Source of the DNA: JBBRNH01 sp038230415
GTDB taxonomy: Bacteria; Bacteroidota; Bacteroidia; Cytophagales; Spirosomataceae
DNA: 64,000 bases
Direction: 5' to 3'
Assembly: GCA_038230415.1 (NCBI GenBank)
Contig: JBBRNH010000023.1
Coordinates: 1-64,000 of the forward strand
Numbering within the stretch: position 1 is the stretch's first letter; every line of letters begins with the position of its first letter. A program made the translations under genes and the position numbers. Below, piece after piece: positions 53,563 to 62,483 of this stretch. The notes under the pieces were generated by a model, which worked only from the letters and a program-made list of their open reading frames with translations, was not told the DNA's origin and made no database searches.

Positions 53563-53632
53563 AGTGAAGAATTATGAATGAAGAGTGAGGAATGTTCAAG
53601 AGAATAATACTCTTCATTCATAATTCTTCACT
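53563..53632. repeat. GTGAAGA-type palindromic repeat, copy B
   Basis: Perfect 24-base arms at 53563-53586 and 53609-53632 (core AGTGAAGAATTATGAATGAA) with a 22-base loop. It spans the intergenic gap and supplies the last codons (SVKNYE) and the stop of menE. Confidence 0.9.
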
Positions 53633-54747
53633 GATTCAAGTGTAGCCTTGCGGTTGATTTTGCCGGTGGGCGTTTCGATGAATGTTGGCACAAAAATAAC
53701 GGCTTTCGGCACAGAGTATGGCCCCAATTCCCGCCGAATCGCTTCTGCTATCAGTGAAGAGTGAAGAGTGAAGAGTGAAGAATAGTTTTCTCTTGAGTAC
53801 TCTTCACTCTTCACTTTTAACTCTTCACTGACAAGAACAACCCGTTGCCCCAGCCGGTCGTCGGGCAGGCCAGCTACAAACAGACGCGGCAGGGGTAAAA
53901 CACCCAGTTCAGCAAGTGTTTGCAGAACGACGCGCTCAACGGCTTCGGGCTGGATTTTTACGCCCCCGGAGTTGATCACCGAGTCGGCCCGGCCCAACAG
54001 CCTGAATTTTTTTGGTGATTCATCAGGTGCCGATGCACCGGATAGCGGGTCGGTTGGAGCGTCCAGCAAGTCAACCACGTCATTGGTCTGCACGAGGTCG
54101 AAGTTGGTGGCTGCCGCCCGGATGTTCAGGCAACCGCGCTCATCCTGCCCAAGTTCTACGCCGGTCAGAGCCGTAAAATAATCCGTAACGGCGGGGCCAT
54201 TGAGCCGGCGGATGGCAATGTGCGAGACGGTTTCGGTCATGCCGTAGGTGGCAAACACCGGGGCCGTAATCACCTGCAAGGCCCGTTCCAGAGCCGGACT
54301 CGTGGCCGCACCGCCGACCAAAATCGCTTTCATCCGGTTCAACACGGGCAACTTTGCGGGAAGGCCGGTGGCGGGGTCAACATCGGCGAGAATGGTCTGG
54401 AGTTGCAACGGCACGAAAGCGGCAAAGTCGACGTGTGTGTCAGGCGAAAAACCCGCCAACGGATTGCCGACGGGTTCGACAATAACAAGCTCTAAACCAA
54501 GCACTTCGCCCCGAACGAGCATCATCGTGCCGGCCACATACTGCGTGTTCAGGCAGACTAACGCCCGGTCGCCGGGAGTGAGGCCGAAGGTTTGGCCGGT
54601 GAGCGTTGCGCTGGCCTGCATCTGCGCCCGCGTGAGCGTAATGGGTTTGGGCGGCCCGGTTGAGCCGGAGGTGTGCAACACAAACTCGGTTTGGTTACTG
54701 CGCCAGGTGGTGATAAAGTCGTTGTGTGTCAGCGTAACAGCAATCAT
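53614..54747 (-). CDS. menE: AMP-binding enzyme, probable o-succinylbenzoate-CoA ligase
   Basis: 377 residues, the short form usual in Bacteroidota. Adenylation motifs: VLHTSGSTGPPKPITLTRAQ (A3), ATYGMTET (A5), and the catalytic C-terminal lysine in ETPTGKINRKATL. It would activate o-succinylbenzoate in menaquinone synthesis, consistent with the NDH-2 gene in the window, but other men genes are absent here. Residues about 306-332 (VKSEEYSRENYSSLF and flanks) are encoded by palindromic repeat copy C and have no family counterpart. The last residues come from copy B. The start overlaps the DUF4249 stop as ATGA. Confidence 0.82.
   Translation of the reverse strand: MIAVTLTHNDFITTWRSNQTEFVLHTSGSTGPPKPITLTRAQMQASATLTGQTFGLTPGDRALVCLNTQYVAGTMMLVRGEVLGLELVIVEPVGNPLAGFSPDTHVDFAAFVPLQLQTILADVDPATGLPAKLPVLNRMKAILVGGAATSPALERALQVITAPVFATYGMTETVSHIAIRRLNGPAVTDYFTALTGVELGQDERGCLNIRAAATNFDLVQTNDVVDLLDAPTDPLSGASAPDESPKKFRLLGRADSVINSGGVKIQPEAVERVVLQTLAELGVLPLPRLFVAGLPDDRLGQRVVLVSEELKVKSEEYSRENYSSLFTLHSSLIAEAIRRELGPYSVPKAVIFVPTFIETPTGKINRKATLESVKNYE
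53752..53830. repeat. GTGAAGA-type palindromic repeat, copy C, inside menE
   Basis: 33-base arms at 53752-53784 and 53798-53830 match except for four positions, with a 13-base loop. The left arm is nearly pure tandem GTGAAGA heptamers. It lies in frame within the menE coding sequence. Confidence 0.9.
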
Positions 54748-55703
54748 TTAATCGTCAGCGTGGCCGATGTCCGGTTATACGCCCCGAAACAGCCTAAGCC
54801 GCCGGTAATGTTATTCGGGATCAGGATCGGTTCGGCAAAGGGGTTATTACCGGCTTCGCGTTGCCGCAGCACGGCCTCGTGATAGCGGTAGTAGGGTTCG
54901 TCGGTGTGAAACAGCACCATATCAATCCGGGCAAGGGCGTAAGTGCGGCCCAGCGTGAGTTTGCTTAATTCGTCTGACGGGTTGGGTGCGTTGCGGCTCG
55001 AATTAAAACTGATACCGAGATAACCCGGCAGTGAAGTCAGTATGTCGCCATCCAGCAATTCATCATTCACAAAATCGCCGGTATTGCGGTTTCGCCGAAA
55101 CGACAGGTTGCTTTGGCCCGTTTGCGGTTCGTTGCTGGTGTTCAGGGCCTGAGTGGTAAAGACGAACTGTCCGGCAACGCGGTAAAAATCGGCCTGTCCG
55201 GGAGCATCGCGCCAGATTATCTGAGCCGTGTATTCTTTGGTGAGCGTGGTTCCATTGACGTTCTGAACAGAATCGAGGGTGATTATTTGGATTGGAATCG
55301 CCTTCGGCACGGTGGCGGTGCTGGTGAGGGTTTGCCCATCGGCAGTTTTCACCGTTAGCGTGTAGGTGCGTCCCTCCCGAACGGGAAACGCTTTGGCATC
55401 AGCACTATACACCGCCCGGAGGTTATCGTAGGGCAGCACCACAAAACGGTCGCCGTCGGCTAAGGTAACGGTGGCACGGGGTTCGGCGGTGGTGGTGCTG
55501 ACGGAGGTTGAGGTCAGCACTGGATTGGTGAGCGAAATGGCAGCCGAAATGAGCGTATCCTGCGGAGAAATGTAGCAATTGACCACGTATTGCCGACCCT
55601 GTTTTTGAATCAGATTGGGGCTAACCTCGTTTTTCAGGCTCCCGCAGGCCGCCAGTAAACCCCCAATCAGTAGTAGCAATCCTATGGCAAGACGTGGTTT
55701 CAT
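54744..55703 (-). CDS. DUF4249 family lipoprotein
   Basis: 319 residues. The lipoprotein signal MKPRLAIGLLLLIGGLLAAC precedes the usual DUF4249 opening (QYVVNCYISPQDTLISAAIS) and mid-region (AEPRATVTLADGDRFVVLPY). In Bacteroidota this family normally follows a TonB-dependent receptor gene and acts as its surface partner. Here the candidate receptor is the 56554-58953 gene, separated by the opposite-strand Uma2 gene. It overlaps menE by four bases. Confidence 0.87.
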   Translation of the reverse strand: MKPRLAIGLLLLIGGLLAACGSLKNEVSPNLIQKQGRQYVVNCYISPQDTLISAAISLTNPVLTSTSVSTTTAEPRATVTLADGDRFVVLPYDNLRAVYSADAKAFPVREGRTYTLTVKTADGQTLTSTATVPKAIPIQIITLDSVQNVNGTTLTKEYTAQIIWRDAPGQADFYRVAGQFVFTTQALNTSNEPQTGQSNLSFRRNRNTGDFVNDELLDGDILTSLPGYLGISFNSSRNAPNPSDELSKLTLGRTYALARIDMVLFHTDEPYYRYHEAVLRQREAGNNPFAEPILIPNNITGGLGCFGAYNRTSATLTIK

Positions 55704-55732
55704 ACGGGTAAAACGCTGGGGTAAGAAGCGGA

Positions 55733-55763
55733 TTGTAATAGCCCGGAAAGTTATCTATATTTG
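55733..55763 (+). promoter_or_regulatory. Promoter of the Uma2 gene
   Basis: TTG at 55733-55735, 20 bases, then TATATTTG at 55756-55763. This is a complete Bacteroidota -33/-7 pair, 31 bases before the ATG at 55795. Confidence 0.6.
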
Positions 55764-55794
55764 AACAGAGCTACCAAACACACAAGAGCAGAAC

Positions 55795-56436
55795 ATGGAA
55801 GCAACCATCCCCAAACGCCGGACGCGGTTTGCAACGCTGGCAAAACGCCCATCCACGATTCCGAAATCACTGATTTACGAAATTATGGATGGCCGACCCA
55901 TTTATTACAAAGGCTACCGCGAGGTGTTGGCAGGCCGAAAAACCACCGAAGAAATCAGGGGATCGAGTACATTACAATGGGTATTAGCGTCATATTTTAT
56001 GGAATTGATGATTCTAACGCTTGACCGGAAAAAGTATCGCTTTGCATCCAACGAAGCCGGGGTGCATCTCAACCACCGCAATAATCTCTCGCATGACGTA
56101 GCCGTTTATGACCGTACAGTGCTGACGGTGGATAAAATCAACAAAAAATATGCCAATGTGCCAGCACTGGTAGCGGTCGAAATTGATGTGAAAGCTGATA
56201 TGTCGAACGAAGCCGACCGCAACTACGTGAACCTGAAAACCCGCAAACTGCTTGATTTTGGTACCGAGAAAGTGATCTGGATTTTCACCGATTCGCAGCA
56301 GGTAATGGTTGCCGAACGCACCGCCGATGCCTGGCTCACGATGGATTGGAGCCGCGACCTGGAACTCCTCGACGGGCAAATGTTCAACATCGGCGCGTAT
56401 CTGGCCGGGGAAGGCATTGACCCGAATCAGGATTAA
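55795..56436 (+). CDS. Uma2 family (DUF820) PD-(D/E)XK endonuclease-like protein
   Basis: 213 residues, cytoplasmic. It has the Uma2 pattern: SLIYEIMDGRPIYYKGYREV near the start, LSHDVAVYDR with the metal-binding Asp, PALVAVEIDVKAD as the (D/E)XK-like strand, and KLLDFGTEKVIWIFTDSQQV. The family is abundant in cyanobacteria and some Bacteroidota, often near mobile DNA; its substrate is not established. It has its own promoter, and a large inverted repeat starts 7 bases after its stop. Confidence 0.82.
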   Translation: MEATIPKRRTRFATLAKRPSTIPKSLIYEIMDGRPIYYKGYREVLAGRKTTEEIRGSSTLQWVLASYFMELMILTLDRKKYRFASNEAGVHLNHRNNLSHDVAVYDRTVLTVDKINKKYANVPALVAVEIDVKADMSNEADRNYVNLKTRKLLDFGTEKVIWIFTDSQQVMVAERTADAWLTMDWSRDLELLDGQMFNIGAYLAGEGIDPNQD

Positions 56437-56443
56437 AATCTCA

Positions 56444-56554
56444 ACCACCCCCAACCCCCTCCTAAAACAGGAGGGGGCTAAAGAACCAGAAGCGTAGCTT
56501 TTTCTGCGTTTCACGCCAAGCCCCCTCCTGTTTTAGGAGGGGGTTGGGGGTGGT
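56444..56554. repeat. 36-base perfect inverted repeat between Uma2 and TonB receptor genes
   Basis: Arms 56444-56479 and 56519-56554 are perfect complements, and each arm contains its own small palindrome (CCCCTCCTAAAACAGGAGGGG). The outer end abuts the receptor stop codon. It may terminate both convergent genes. Confidence 0.92.
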
Positions 56555-58953
56555 CAAAACCGGAAATTATAACTGAACGACGGTACCAACGGAAACACCG
56601 AATACCGATACAGCACCGTTTGGGCGGGAACGCTGTTTTTCCGGGTCTCGATGTTGTAGAAAAACGGGTTTCGGCGGTTGTAGGCGTTATAAACACTAAA
56701 CTCCCAGATGCGCTCGTGGTGGCGTTTCTTCTTGTGAAACTGCACCGCAAAATCAAACCGATGGTATGGCTCGGCCCGGAAACTGTTTTTCTCTGACCCA
56801 TAATCCCGCACATTAACGGCGTTGAACAAGGGGCTGGTTGGTGAGCCATCGCCCCCGGCAAGCCGCTGCAACGAAGCCGAATACCGCGAGGTTGGCACCG
56901 TCAACGCCTGTCCGGTGCCATAAACCCAGACTCCCGAAATATTGATGGTTGGCGTGAGGTCGTACAGCAACACGATTGACGCATCGTGCCGCCGGTCGTA
57001 GCGCGGGTAAAACGGTCGGCCCCCGTTGAGTTCGGCAAACTGCCACTGCGTCCAGGAAAGCGTATAGCCAACCCAGCCCGTGAACCGCCCGGCTTTTTTC
57101 TGCAACAGCACTTCGGCCCCGTAACTCCAGCCCTTGCCCGCCGTTACGTTGTCTTCCCAGCGCACGGGCTTGGCGGAGGTCGGGTCGTCAATGAACAGAA
57201 AACTGGCTCCCTCGCGGTAGTTGATGATGTTGTTCATCGTTTTGTAGTAGCCTTCAACGGTCAGCGTCAAGCCTTTTCCGGCGGCTTTCTTTCCCGAAAA
57301 ATCCTTCGCCAGTCCCACCGCCACCTGCTCTGATTGTTGGGGAGCCACGCGGTCGGTAGTCGGCACCCAGAGGTCAGTAGGCAACCCGATGCCGGTGTTC
57401 GAGAGCAGATGCACGTACTGATTCATCCGGGAGTATGACGCTTTTACCGACAGATCGGGCCGGAGAATATAAGCCGCCGACAGCCGGGGTTCGGGCCGCA
57501 GATAGGTGGCTCCCGGTGCCGAGAATGCACTCAGCCGCAGCCCGCCGTTGATGCGCCATTTATCGCCGGGTCGCCAGTTGTCTTCGGCATAAACGCCTGA
57601 TTCATAAACGTCTATGTTGTTTACTCGTTGCGTCAGGCCGAGGGCATTACTGTTTTGCAGCACCACCGCACTGGGCGTGAAGCGGTGGTATGTGGTTTGC
57701 ACACCAAACCGCAGCGCGTGGGCCGGGGCGGGGTAAAAATCGAGGTCATATTTCAGGCCAAAATCACGGATGCCCGAATCATATTGGAGCGAAAAACGGG
57801 TGCGGTCTTCGGTTTCGTCGGTGGCCGAGATGTTGAAATTATAGCGGCTATAAATGGCCGACATATTGGCAAACAGTTTCTGATTGAACAGGTGATTCCA
57901 GCGCAGGGTGGCGGTTTGGTTGCCCCAGCCAAGCCCGACTTTGGTGCCGGATTCTTTATCATCGGCAAAAAACCGATCCCGGCCAAAGTAGCCGCTCAGA
58001 TACAATTTGTTTTTCGGGCCAAAGTCATAGTTGAGTTTGGCGTTGAGGTCGTAGAAGTAGTAGCCTGCCGATGTCTGCCCGTCGGTCTGTTTGCTGATGA
58101 GCGGAGCCGCCAGCACATCCAGATACGTGCGCCGGGCCGATACCAGAAACGACGACCTGGCCGGTTTTTGCTTGTTGAATTTAATCGGCCCTTCGAGCGT
58201 CAGCCGCGAGGCAATCAGGCCAATACCGCCTTCGCCGTGCAGTTGCTGCTTGTCGCCGTCTTTCATGTTTAACTCGATTACTGAGGACAGCCGACCGCCA
58301 AACCGCGCCGGAAACCCGCCTTTGGTGAGTTCCACGCTTTTGAGCGCGTCGCCGTTAAAGGTGCTGAAAAAGCCGAACAGGTGGCTGGCGTTATACACAA
58401 CGGCATCGTCGAGAATAATCAGGTTTTGGTCGGGGCCGCCCCCGCGCACATACAGGCCGGTTTGCCCCTCGGAGCCTTTCTGCACACCGGGCATGAGTTG
58501 CAGCACCTTCAGCACGTCTTTCTCGCCGAGCAGCGTGGGAATTCGTTTGATTTGCTCAACGGGTATCGAAATCTGGCTCATCTGCGCCGTTTCGCTCACT
58601 TTGGTCAGGATGCTTTTGGCCTGCACGTTCACTTCGGAGAGCAACCGGCCCGGCACCAAACTCACATTCACGGTCTGATTGCGCCGGAGGTTCAGCGTTT
58701 GATACACGGTTTCGTAGCCCACAAACGAAAACGACAGCCGGATGCTATCCTGCGCTGGCAGGGTAATGGAATAAAAACCGTAGGTGTTGGTCACGGCTCC
58801 GAGTTGGGTTCCCGGCACCAGCACATTCACCCCAATCAGGGCTTCTTCGCTGCCCGTTTCGCGCACGTAGCCGCTGATTGTCTGACGATTACCAGATTGC
58901 GCGAAGGCCACGCAGAAAAAACCACAAAAAAATAGTACAAGTACAACGCGCAT
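56554..58953 (-). CDS. TonB-dependent receptor with carboxypeptidase-like N-domain
   Basis: 799 residues with a signal peptide ending FCVAFAQ. A CarboxypepD_reg-like domain (ETGSEEALIGVNVLVPGTQL, TNTYGFYSITLPAQD) precedes the plug (LLGEKDVLKVLQLMPGVQKG, GLYVRGGGPDQNLIILDDAV) and a barrel ending in FSYNFRF. This architecture is the usual partner of DUF4249 lipoproteins; such pairs take up unidentified ligands. The stop lies inside the end of the inverted repeat. Confidence 0.92.
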   Translation of the reverse strand: MRVVLVLFFCGFFCVAFAQSGNRQTISGYVRETGSEEALIGVNVLVPGTQLGAVTNTYGFYSITLPAQDSIRLSFSFVGYETVYQTLNLRRNQTVNVSLVPGRLLSEVNVQAKSILTKVSETAQMSQISIPVEQIKRIPTLLGEKDVLKVLQLMPGVQKGSEGQTGLYVRGGGPDQNLIILDDAVVYNASHLFGFFSTFNGDALKSVELTKGGFPARFGGRLSSVIELNMKDGDKQQLHGEGGIGLIASRLTLEGPIKFNKQKPARSSFLVSARRTYLDVLAAPLISKQTDGQTSAGYYFYDLNAKLNYDFGPKNKLYLSGYFGRDRFFADDKESGTKVGLGWGNQTATLRWNHLFNQKLFANMSAIYSRYNFNISATDETEDRTRFSLQYDSGIRDFGLKYDLDFYPAPAHALRFGVQTTYHRFTPSAVVLQNSNALGLTQRVNNIDVYESGVYAEDNWRPGDKWRINGGLRLSAFSAPGATYLRPEPRLSAAYILRPDLSVKASYSRMNQYVHLLSNTGIGLPTDLWVPTTDRVAPQQSEQVAVGLAKDFSGKKAAGKGLTLTVEGYYKTMNNIINYREGASFLFIDDPTSAKPVRWEDNVTAGKGWSYGAEVLLQKKAGRFTGWVGYTLSWTQWQFAELNGGRPFYPRYDRRHDASIVLLYDLTPTINISGVWVYGTGQALTVPTSRYSASLQRLAGGDGSPTSPLFNAVNVRDYGSEKNSFRAEPYHRFDFAVQFHKKKRHHERIWEFSVYNAYNRRNPFFYNIETRKNSVPAQTVLYRYSVFPLVPSFSYNFRF

Positions 58954-59157
58954 ACGGTCAGAGCTTTATGACACAGAGATTCACGGAGAAAACATAATCT
59001 CATAACGCTCATTACGGCCCGGTCGGTGTTGATGAACAAGGGTTTTTCAGACAAGCGGATGAACCGAACAATAGATTTTGTCAAACTAAACATGGCTGCT
59101 GTCCGTATGTTAAAGCTACAAACAAGCCACAAAACTGGTTCTTCTCAACAAGTCAAC

Positions 59158-60060
59158 ATGATACTTCTTCGCTTTTTCGGCAAATTGCTCCTCACCATTT
59201 TCGCAACAATGCTGCTATCTTTTTCTGTGAACGAGGGCGCGTTCGCCTTAGCCAGCAAACGCACCAAAGACATGGCCTATATCTCGCCACAGTCACCAGG
59301 CTTTGATACCGAACGGCACCGGCTCGATGTATATGCGCCCCGCCGAAAAGCCGCTGCCCCGCGCCCGGTGGTCGTGTTTATTCACGGCGGCAACTGGAAT
59401 AGCGGCAGCAAAAATACCTACTGGTTTGTTGGTCGGCGATTGGCAAAGCAGGGCGTGGTGGCGGTGGTTATCAACTACCGGCTGTCTCCATCGGTGCAGG
59501 TGCCAGCCATGGCCGACGATTGCGCCCGCGCCGTGCTGTGGGCCACGCAGCACATCGGCGACTACGGCGGAGACCCCAACCGAATTTTTGTGATGGGCCA
59601 CTCGGCGGGGGGCGGTTTGGCGGCTCTGCTCACCACCGACAATACGCTGTTTACCAAACTCGGCTTGCCTAAAAACCCCGTGAAAGGAGCCATATTAGAC
59701 GACCCTGCCGGGGTTGATATGTACGATTACCTCCAGAAAATGGAGTATCCGAACGACGAGCAATACTTAGTTTCGTTCGGCAAAGACCCCGAAGGCTGGC
59801 GGGCGGTGTCGCCGATGCAAAAGATAATACAGGCTGAGAACCCAAAAACAGTGCCGCCGATGCTGATTTACAGTGGTGAGAAAACCTACCCCAGCATAGA
59901 CATCAGCACGAAAAAGTTTCAGGAAAAACTGAAAGCAATGGGCGTAACGAGCCAATACCGCGAGTTGCCGGGCAAAAAACACATCCCGATGGTGACGCAG
60001 TTGTTCTGGAAACGCAATATCATCTACCGCGATTTACTCGCCTTTGTGGGAGCGAAGTAG
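59158..60060 (+). CDS. Alpha/beta hydrolase (BD-FAE/esterase-lipase group)
   Basis: 300 residues from the ATG at 59158, which starts a signal-like segment (MILLRFFGKLLLTIFATMLL); earlier in-frame ATGs from 59026 add unsupported sequence. Oxyanion motif VFIHGGNWNSGS, nucleophile in GHSAGGGLAAL, an acidic residue before PGKKHIPM, and the final His there complete the triad. It resembles carboxylesterases and arylformamidases. Likely periplasmic; substrate unknown. Confidence 0.85.
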   Translation: MILLRFFGKLLLTIFATMLLSFSVNEGAFALASKRTKDMAYISPQSPGFDTERHRLDVYAPRRKAAAPRPVVVFIHGGNWNSGSKNTYWFVGRRLAKQGVVAVVINYRLSPSVQVPAMADDCARAVLWATQHIGDYGGDPNRIFVMGHSAGGGLAALLTTDNTLFTKLGLPKNPVKGAILDDPAGVDMYDYLQKMEYPNDEQYLVSFGKDPEGWRAVSPMQKIIQAENPKTVPPMLIYSGEKTYPSIDISTKKFQEKLKAMGVTSQYRELPGKKHIPMVTQLFWKRNIIYRDLLAFVGAK

Positions 60061-60243
60061 CTGATTATCTGGTGATTGCCGGGAGAACAGGCGAATAGCG
60101 ATAAAGAGCAGACGAACAAGAAAAGAATCGTTGAGGGAAAGCGCACACAAACGGCAAGGTAAACGTTTCTATGCCGAACGCCCGGCTACGAATCAGTACT
60201 TCGGGGCCAACAACCTGTTCTAAACCACTCACTGCTCTGAACC

Positions 60244-60714
60244 ATGAAAACCCGTCTATTAATCAGCCTATTGGTATTATCTGTTTCGACGCAGGCACAG
60301 GCGTTGCTGGTAATCAACGAAGATTCGACCCAAATGCGCCGTATCCACCCCCGGCAGTTCATCGAGTGTGTGATCGCTAATGGCGTGGCGGCCCCAACGG
60401 TGATACGCGGGCGGCTCAAACTGTTCGATACCCGGAGTTTTCTGCTCGAAACCCAGCGGAAACAATGGACTTCGGTCCAATTGGCTGACTTAGTTGCCCT
60501 GCGCCGGAGCAACCGACGGGCCGCCTGGCCGATGTTATTTGGCGGGGAAACCATGTCGTCGGCTGGTGTGGTGGCCCGGCGGGTTTCGCCAATGGCGGTG
60601 ATTGGGGCAGCAGTGGCGGGTGCCGGTATCGCCGGTCTCCGGGGCGATTTCTCGCCGATCCGGTACCGATGGTCTGTTTATCAGGGTTGGCAGTTTCAGA
60701 TAAAAACGCAGTGA
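60244..60714 (+). CDS. Hypothetical secreted protein
   Basis: 156 residues with the signal peptide MKTRLLISLLVLSVSTQAQA. A small beta-rich domain (PTVIRGRLKLFDTRSFLLET) precedes a Gly/Ala-rich hydrophobic stretch (AVIGAAVAGAGIAGL) that could be a membrane segment. Not recognised. Confidence 0.65.
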   Translation: MKTRLLISLLVLSVSTQAQALLVINEDSTQMRRIHPRQFIECVIANGVAAPTVIRGRLKLFDTRSFLLETQRKQWTSVQLADLVALRRSNRRAAWPMLFGGETMSSAGVVARRVSPMAVIGAAVAGAGIAGLRGDFSPIRYRWSVYQGWQFQIKTQ

Positions 60715-60829
60715 TAGGCGCAGTCCGTTTAGGCTTTTGACATTCGGACCGTTCGCTTGGATTGCGGCTCTATGACGAACAAAACCCCCAAATGTCTGGT
60801 AATTCAATATACTCAACGCGCTCAATATT

Positions 60830-62170
60830 ATGCTGCAATACGATAAATTATCGCTCAACATACCCGATACCAACAAGCCCCGTGTCGTGATTATCGGCGG
60901 GGGATTTGGCGGCATCAACCTCGCCAAGAGCCTGAAACACGCCGGTGTGCAGGTGGTTTTGTTCGACAAACAGAACTACAATGCCTTTTGGCCCCTACTC
61001 TATCAGGTGGCAACCGCCGGGCTGGAATCTGATTCTATCGCCGAGCCATTCCGAAAAGTATTCGATGGCTACGATGATTTCCATTTCCGGCTCGTGCGCG
61101 TCACCAAAATTGATCCAGCCCAAAAAACCGTCTCGACCCTCATCGGTGATCTGCACTACGATTTTCTGGTGATTGCCACCGGCACCAAGTCAAACTACTT
61201 CGGCAATCAGCAGATTCAGCAGAACTCGTTCCCGCTAAAAACCATACCCGACGCGCTCAACCTGCGCTCACAACTGTTGCAGTGCTTTGAGCAGGCCAGT
61301 ATTACCTCAGACCCGGAAGCCCGCCAGATGCTGCTCAATTTTGTGATAGTAGGCGGTGGGCCAACGGGTGTCGAAACGGCGGGTTCGATTGCCGAAATGC
61401 GAAAACACGTGCTGCCAAATGATTACCCGGGCTTAGATTTCTCGAAGATGAACGTCTATCTCGTCGAAGGGCTCGACCGGATGCTGCCGCCGATGTCGCC
61501 CGAAGCCGGAGAAAAAGCCAACGGGTATCTGAACGACCTGAACGTGATTGTGAAGACCAAAACGATGGTCGAGAGTTACGACGGCGAAACCGTGACCTTC
61601 AAAAGCGGGGAACAGATAAAAACCCAAACCCTGATCTGGGCCGCTGGCGTAACCGGGGCCATGATTGACGGAATCCCGACGGAGACCATCGAAAAAGGCC
61701 GGATTTTGGTGAACGAGTTTAATCAGGTGCCGGGCTTCCCCGACTTTTTTGCCATCGGCGACATTGCGGCCATGAAATCAGAGAAATGGCCGAAAGGACA
61801 CCCCGGCGTGGCCCAGCCCGCCATTCAGCAAGGCGACCACCTCGCCAAAAACATCCGGCACATCCTGAAAAGCGAAGCCCTCGCGCCGTTCGAGTATTTC
61901 GACAAAGGCTCGCTGGCAATCGTGGGCCGGGGCCGCGCCGTTGCCGATTTGCCGGGTAATGTTCACCTCAGCGGGTTGCTGGCGTGGTTTGCGTGGCTCT
62001 TTATCCACATCGCCTACTTGGTCGGGTTCCGCAATAAGCTAATTGTGTTTGCCAACTGGATGTACCGTTTTGTGACCTACGACCGGGGAACGCGGCTGAT
62101 TATCAGGCCCTTCATCAAAAAAGGCGATACCGTTGCCAATGAGTTGCTGATGCAGAACGAAGCGGGGTAA
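60830..62170 (+). CDS. ndh: Type II NADH dehydrogenase (NDH-2)
   Basis: 446 residues. FAD site VVIIGGGFGGINLAKSLKHA, quinone-site-like FWPLLYQVATAGLE, NAD site FVIVGGGPTGVETAGSIAEM, and the later FFAIGDIAAM and HPGVAQPAIQQG motifs are all present. The C-terminal hydrophobic segment (GLLAWFAWLFIHIAYLVGF) anchors it to the inner membrane. It passes electrons from NADH to menaquinone without pumping protons. Confidence 0.9.
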   Translation: MLQYDKLSLNIPDTNKPRVVIIGGGFGGINLAKSLKHAGVQVVLFDKQNYNAFWPLLYQVATAGLESDSIAEPFRKVFDGYDDFHFRLVRVTKIDPAQKTVSTLIGDLHYDFLVIATGTKSNYFGNQQIQQNSFPLKTIPDALNLRSQLLQCFEQASITSDPEARQMLLNFVIVGGGPTGVETAGSIAEMRKHVLPNDYPGLDFSKMNVYLVEGLDRMLPPMSPEAGEKANGYLNDLNVIVKTKTMVESYDGETVTFKSGEQIKTQTLIWAAGVTGAMIDGIPTETIEKGRILVNEFNQVPGFPDFFAIGDIAAMKSEKWPKGHPGVAQPAIQQGDHLAKNIRHILKSEALAPFEYFDKGSLAIVGRGRAVADLPGNVHLSGLLAWFAWLFIHIAYLVGFRNKLIVFANWMYRFVTYDRGTRLIIRPFIKKGDTVANELLMQNEAG

Positions 62171-62299
62171 TTCAGGAATGAAGCAGTACCAACTTAACGG
62201 GGGCAAACGTTTGAAATTTGCAGTCTATAAGGGACACTATAGTTTTATATAATTTCTAATCTAAATTATTTGCATTATTTTTGTGGCAAGTAGAAAGAT

Positions 62300-62328
62300 A
62301 AACGTTCTGCCAAGTTGACAGAACGTTT
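62300..62328 (-). terminator. Hairpin downstream of the 46-residue ORF
   Basis: Ten-base perfect arms (AAACGTTCTG and CAGAACGTTT) with a 9-base loop. On the minus strand TATCTTTCT follows. It lies 15 bases past the small ORF stop. Confidence 0.6.
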
Positions 62329-62342
62329 GCGAATTGCGAGGA

Positions 62343-62483
62343 CTACTTACCGCCCTGATGTTGATCCATCAGGATTGAGAAGAAAGTCCGTACCAGCGTA
62401 CCCATCGTGTTGATCAGGGGCTGGTATTTTTCGAGCCATTTTAGAATTAGTAGTTCTAATTTGCTCTTGTTGGATTTGGACAT
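62343..62483 (-). CDS. Small 46-residue cationic helical protein
   Basis: ATG at 62483, stop TAG at 62343. The product starts MSKSNKSKLELLILKWLEKY and continues with an amphipathic helix (PLINTMGTLVRTFFSILMDQ) ending in HQGGK. It is basic at the N-terminus with regular hydrophobic spacing. It has its own downstream hairpin and hairpins upstream. It is too short for usual gene finders. Function unknown. Confidence 0.5.
   Translation of the reverse strand: MSKSNKSKLELLILKWLEKYQPLINTMGTLVRTFFSILMDQHQGGK

Noticed and set aside
53555..53617. N-terminal extension of the 52817 gene
   Set aside because: It is translated from the palindromic repeat; the ATG at 53554 is the likely start.
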